This document shows, piece after piece, positions 61,742 through 64,000 of a stretch of DNA of 64,000 bases; positions within the stretch are counted from its first letter, which is position 1; each line of letters starts with the position of its first letter. A program made the position numbers and the translations under genes. Origin of the DNA: an uncultured Alistipes sp. (GTDB taxonomy: Bacteria; Bacteroidota; Bacteroidia; Bacteroidales; Rikenellaceae); contig CALUNH010000001.1 of NCBI GenBank assembly GCA_944321965.1, positions 156,572 through 220,571 on the forward strand, read 5' to 3'. Below the pieces are notes generated by a model. That model was not told the origin of the DNA. It saw only the letters and a program-made list of their open reading frames with translations, and did not search any database.

Positions 61742-62494
61742 ATGAACAAACGCTATCCCGGCCTTGCCCGACCGTTCCGCCTTGCAGTCCTGCTGCTTCT
61801 GCTGTCGGCACTCGTGGGCTTCACCCCGAAGGTCTACTCCACGCCTCAGAAAAGCGACCCGGCACCGGTCACAGCCCCCGGCGAAACCACAACGGCCGAC
61901 GCCGAAGCAGTTCCGACGCCGCAGCTTCGGAACACGGCAACGCATCCCGCATTCCAAAGCACGCGCTTCGCGCTGGAGGTCAACGCCGGATACGGCATGG
62001 TCGTCAGTGAAATAGAGAAACTCAGCAACATGAGCGGGAATCCGCGTCGCGGGCTGCATCTCAACGCGGCGCTGCGATGGGCCTCGCAGAAGCAGGCCGG
62101 TGTGGGACTGCGCTATTCGGGCTATTTCTCCTCCGTCCAATACAGCGACTACTTCACCCCGGAGGGGCGCCTCAAACTCCATATCCACTACATCGCGCCG
62201 GAACTCGTCATACGCCAACAGGTCGGCAGGCGGTGGGAGCTGCACGAGACCCTCGGTGTCGGCTATGCCTCCTATGGGGAGTCGCTCCGGGAACTCTCCG
62301 AAAGCATCAACGGTTTTGGCGGCCATCTCAACTTCGGGGCCGAATACCGGCTCTCGAACCACCTCGCACTGGGATTGGGCGTGACCGGCTACCGGATCAT
62401 CTACCCGAACCAGGAGATCCTCACCACGGATGTAAACGCCACGGCGGGCATCACCCTTTTCTCGATCAACGGCGGCATCCGGGTTCTCTTCTGA
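61742..62494 (+). CDS. Small outer-membrane beta-barrel protein, unknown function
   Basis: A 250-residue protein. A signal-peptide-like N-terminus (FRLAVLLLLLSALVGFTP, about 11-28) is followed by a polar linker and a barrel with alternating strands (FALEVNAGYGMVV, HLNAALRWASQKQAGVGLRY, HYIAPELVIRQQV, ELHETLGVGYASYG, HLALGLGVTGYRIIY) ending in GGIRVLF with a terminal Phe. ATG at 61742 begins 53 bp after ruvB. The GC-rich start region shows no -7 box, so it may be read through from ruvB. It is similar in style to, but shorter than, the barrel at 57809-59176. Confidence 0.72.
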   Translation: MNKRYPGLARPFRLAVLLLLLSALVGFTPKVYSTPQKSDPAPVTAPGETTTADAEAVPTPQLRNTATHPAFQSTRFALEVNAGYGMVVSEIEKLSNMSGNPRRGLHLNAALRWASQKQAGVGLRYSGYFSSVQYSDYFTPEGRLKLHIHYIAPELVIRQQVGRRWELHETLGVGYASYGESLRELSESINGFGGHLNFGAEYRLSNHLALGLGVTGYRIIYPNQEILTTDVNATAGITLFSINGGIRVLF

Positions 62495-62723
62495 CCCGCT
62501 TCCGAACCCCGCGGCAGTCCCCGGACACCTACGGCATTGAATTCCCCGCCGCAACTACCGCGCCGCCCCGACTGCCCTGCCCGTTTCGCGGACCGGACGA
62601 ACCGGGTGTTCATTTTGCGCCTGCGGTCGTTCATTTCGGGAACTTTTCCAAAGCCGGAGCGGCTGTTCCTAAAAAATTTGTCAAAAAATCTAAAAAAATT
62701 TAGTATCCGCACGATAATTTCAC

Positions 62724-62731
62724 TATATTCG
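62724..62731 (+). promoter_or_regulatory. -7 promoter box of the malic enzyme gene
   Basis: TATATTCG, one mismatch from consensus, 48 bp before the ATG, within an A/T-rich stretch (62680-62760). Confidence 0.5.
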
Positions 62732-62779
62732 CCGTTAATCAAAGAGCAATAACCAAGACTTCAAAAAAACGGCAAACTG

Positions 62780-64000
62780 ATGGATACCAAATCGAAACTC
62801 GACGAAGCGGCGCTGCGCTACCACAGCGAGGGGCACCCCGGCAAAATCGGAGTCGTCCCCACGAAACCCTACCAGACTCCGTATGATCTGTCGCTGGCCT
62901 ACTCTCCGGGCGTGGCGGCTCCGTCGCGGGCGATTGCCGCCCGGGCGGACGACGTCTACACCTACACGGGCAAGGGCAACCTCGTGGCGGTGATCTCGAA
63001 CGGCACGGCGGTGCTGGGGCTGGGCAACATCGGGCCTTTGGCTGCCAAACCGGTCATGGAGGGGAAGAGTATGCTCTTCAAGACCTACGCGGGGATCGAT
63101 GCCTTCGACATCGAGGTCGACGCCACGGACCCCGAGGAGTTCATCCGTGCGGTGAAGGCCATCGCCCCGACCTTCGGGGGCATCAACCTCGAAGACATCA
63201 AGGCCCCGGAGTGCTTCGAAATCGAGACGCGGCTGCGCGAGGAGCTGGACATCCCGCTCATGCACGACGACCAGCACGGCACGGCGATCATCTCGTCGGC
63301 GGCGCTTCTGAACGGTGCGAAACTCGCCGGGAAGGAGCTTTCGCAGCTGCGGGTGGTGGTCAACGGCGCGGGTGCGGCGGCGATTGCGTGTGCGAAACTC
63401 TTCGTGGCCCTGGGCGTGCGCCACAGCAACGTGACGCTGTGCGACAGCCACGGAGTGGTGACGATCTACCGCGAGGACATCAACCGCATGAAGCGCGAAT
63501 TCGCCACGACGCGCAAGATCTCGACACTGGCCGAAGCGGTCGAGGGAGCCGACGTCTTCCTCGGGGTCTCGAAGGCCGACACGCTGAAACCCGAGATGCT
63601 GCGCACGATGGCCGCCAACCCGATCGTCATGGCGCTGGCGAACCCCGATCCGGAGATCGCCTACGAGACGGCGATGGCTTCGCGCCCGGACATCATCTTC
63701 GCTACGGGGCGTTCGGACTACCCGAACCAGGTGAACAACGTGCTGGGCTTCCCCTACATTTTCCGCGGGGCGCTGGACGTGCGTGCCACGAAGATCAACG
63801 AGGCGATGAAGCTCGCCGCGGCCCATGCGCTGGCGGACCTGACGCGCGAGGAGGTTCCGGCCTCGGTGCTGGAGGCCTACGGGGTCGAGAAGATGGAGTT
63901 CGGGCGGGATTACCTGATTCCCAAGCCGCTCGACCCGCGTCTGCTGACCCGGGTTTCGACGGCCGTGGCGCGTGCCGCCGTGGAATCGGGCGTTGCGCGC
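62780..64000 (+). CDS. maeB: NADP-dependent malic enzyme (MaeB type, 3' partial)
   Basis: An open frame from ATG 62780 to the right edge; 407 residues visible with no stop. It decarboxylates malate to pyruvate with NADP. The N-terminus [20 protein letters not shown], the substrate region [32 protein letters not shown], the metal/catalytic segment [10 protein letters not shown] and the nucleotide fold [15 protein letters not shown] match MaeB. The visible end ([16 protein letters not shown]) is the region that, in long MaeB proteins, leads into a phosphotransacetylase-like C-terminal domain, probably just outside the window. Confidence 0.94.
   Translation, partial: MDTKSKLDEAALRYHSEGHPGKIGVVPTKPYQTPYDLSLAYSPGVAAPSRAIAARADDVYTYTGKGNLVAVISNGTAVLGLGNIGPLAAKPVMEGKSMLFKTYAGIDAFDIEVDATDPEEFIRAVKAIAPTFGGINLEDIKAPECFEIETRLREELDIPLMHDDQHGTAIISSAALLNGAKLAGKELSQLRVVVNGAGAAAIACAKLFVALGVRHSNVTLCDSHGVVTIYREDINRMKREFATTRKISTLAEAVEGADVFLGVSKADTLKPEMLRTMAANPIVMALANPDPEIAYETAMASRPDIIFATGRSDYPNQVNNVLGFPYIFRGALDVRATKINEAMKLAAAHALADLTREEVPASVLEAYGVEKMEFGRDYLIPKPLDPRLLTRVSTAVARAAVESGVAR

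Overview
The window is chromosomal DNA of a GC-rich (by eye roughly 60%) member of the Bacteroidales. Supporting signs are SusC/SusD pairs, lipoproteins with acidic residues after the lipobox cysteine, FISUMP, NigD-like, DUF4465 and PL29-N type surface proteins, AGE-type sialic-acid catabolism as in Bacteroides fragilis, and many copies of the Bacteroidetes -7 promoter box (TAnnTTTG). The mix of high GC with this gene content fits Alistipes or another Rikenellaceae best; that assignment is an inference. No rRNA, phage, insertion sequence, CRISPR array or plasmid gene was seen.

Region 1 (2-15195, +): one tightly packed sialic-acid utilisation operon. It runs from a fimbrillin/FISUMP surface protein (cut by the left edge) through an N-acylglucosamine 2-epimerase, a lipoprotein sialidase, a SusC/SusD uptake pair, a sialidase fused to a NanM-type mutarotase, an MFS permease and a two-domain sialate O-acetylesterase, and ends at an intrinsic terminator. 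Together these could de-O-acetylate and cleave host glycans at the surface, import and anomerise Neu5Ac, and feed ManNAc into GlcNAc metabolism. The lyase gene is not in view.

Region 2 (15337-23732): an L-rhamnose module. A GH78 alpha-L-rhamnosidase and an AraC regulator (-) diverge from rhaB-rhaA-rhaT-rhaD (+). A gene-free stretch with tandem 11-bp and 18-bp repeats follows.

Region 3 (24084-25312, -): a DUF4465 lipoprotein behind a textbook cobalamin riboswitch and a candidate attenuator.

Region 4 (25418-34573): fabD, a ROK repressor with a GNAT gene, a PL29-N/LRR lipoprotein, galK, and a glycerophosphodiester module (periplasmic GDPD, GlpR-like DeoR, GlpT). The divergent glpR/glpT promoter region carries a clear inverted-repeat operator candidate.

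Region 5 (34597-64000) is mostly core genome: a YgjP-like metalloprotease, a DUF4153 membrane protein, rlmB, an ABC-F ATPase, rpe, rmuC, a GH31 glucosidase, tsaB-HAD-smpB, dnaG, uvrB, gtrA, an HU-CCDC81/SPOR protein, lgt, a histidine kinase, ribE, an S24-like regulator, tRNA-Arg(CCG), an ECF sigma factor with an anti-sigma/beta-barrel partner, a NigD-like lipoprotein, ruvB, a beta-barrel protein and a malic enzyme cut by the right edge.

The most interesting items are: the sialidase-mutarotase fusion; four DNA replication/repair genes (dnaG, uvrB, rmuC, ruvB) whose -7 boxes sit only 4-6 bp before the ATG, which predicts leaderless mRNAs; the B12-riboswitch-controlled DUF4465 lipoprotein standing apart from any TonB transporter; and a sigma factor coupled to a protein that looks like a trans-envelope anti-sigma/beta-barrel.
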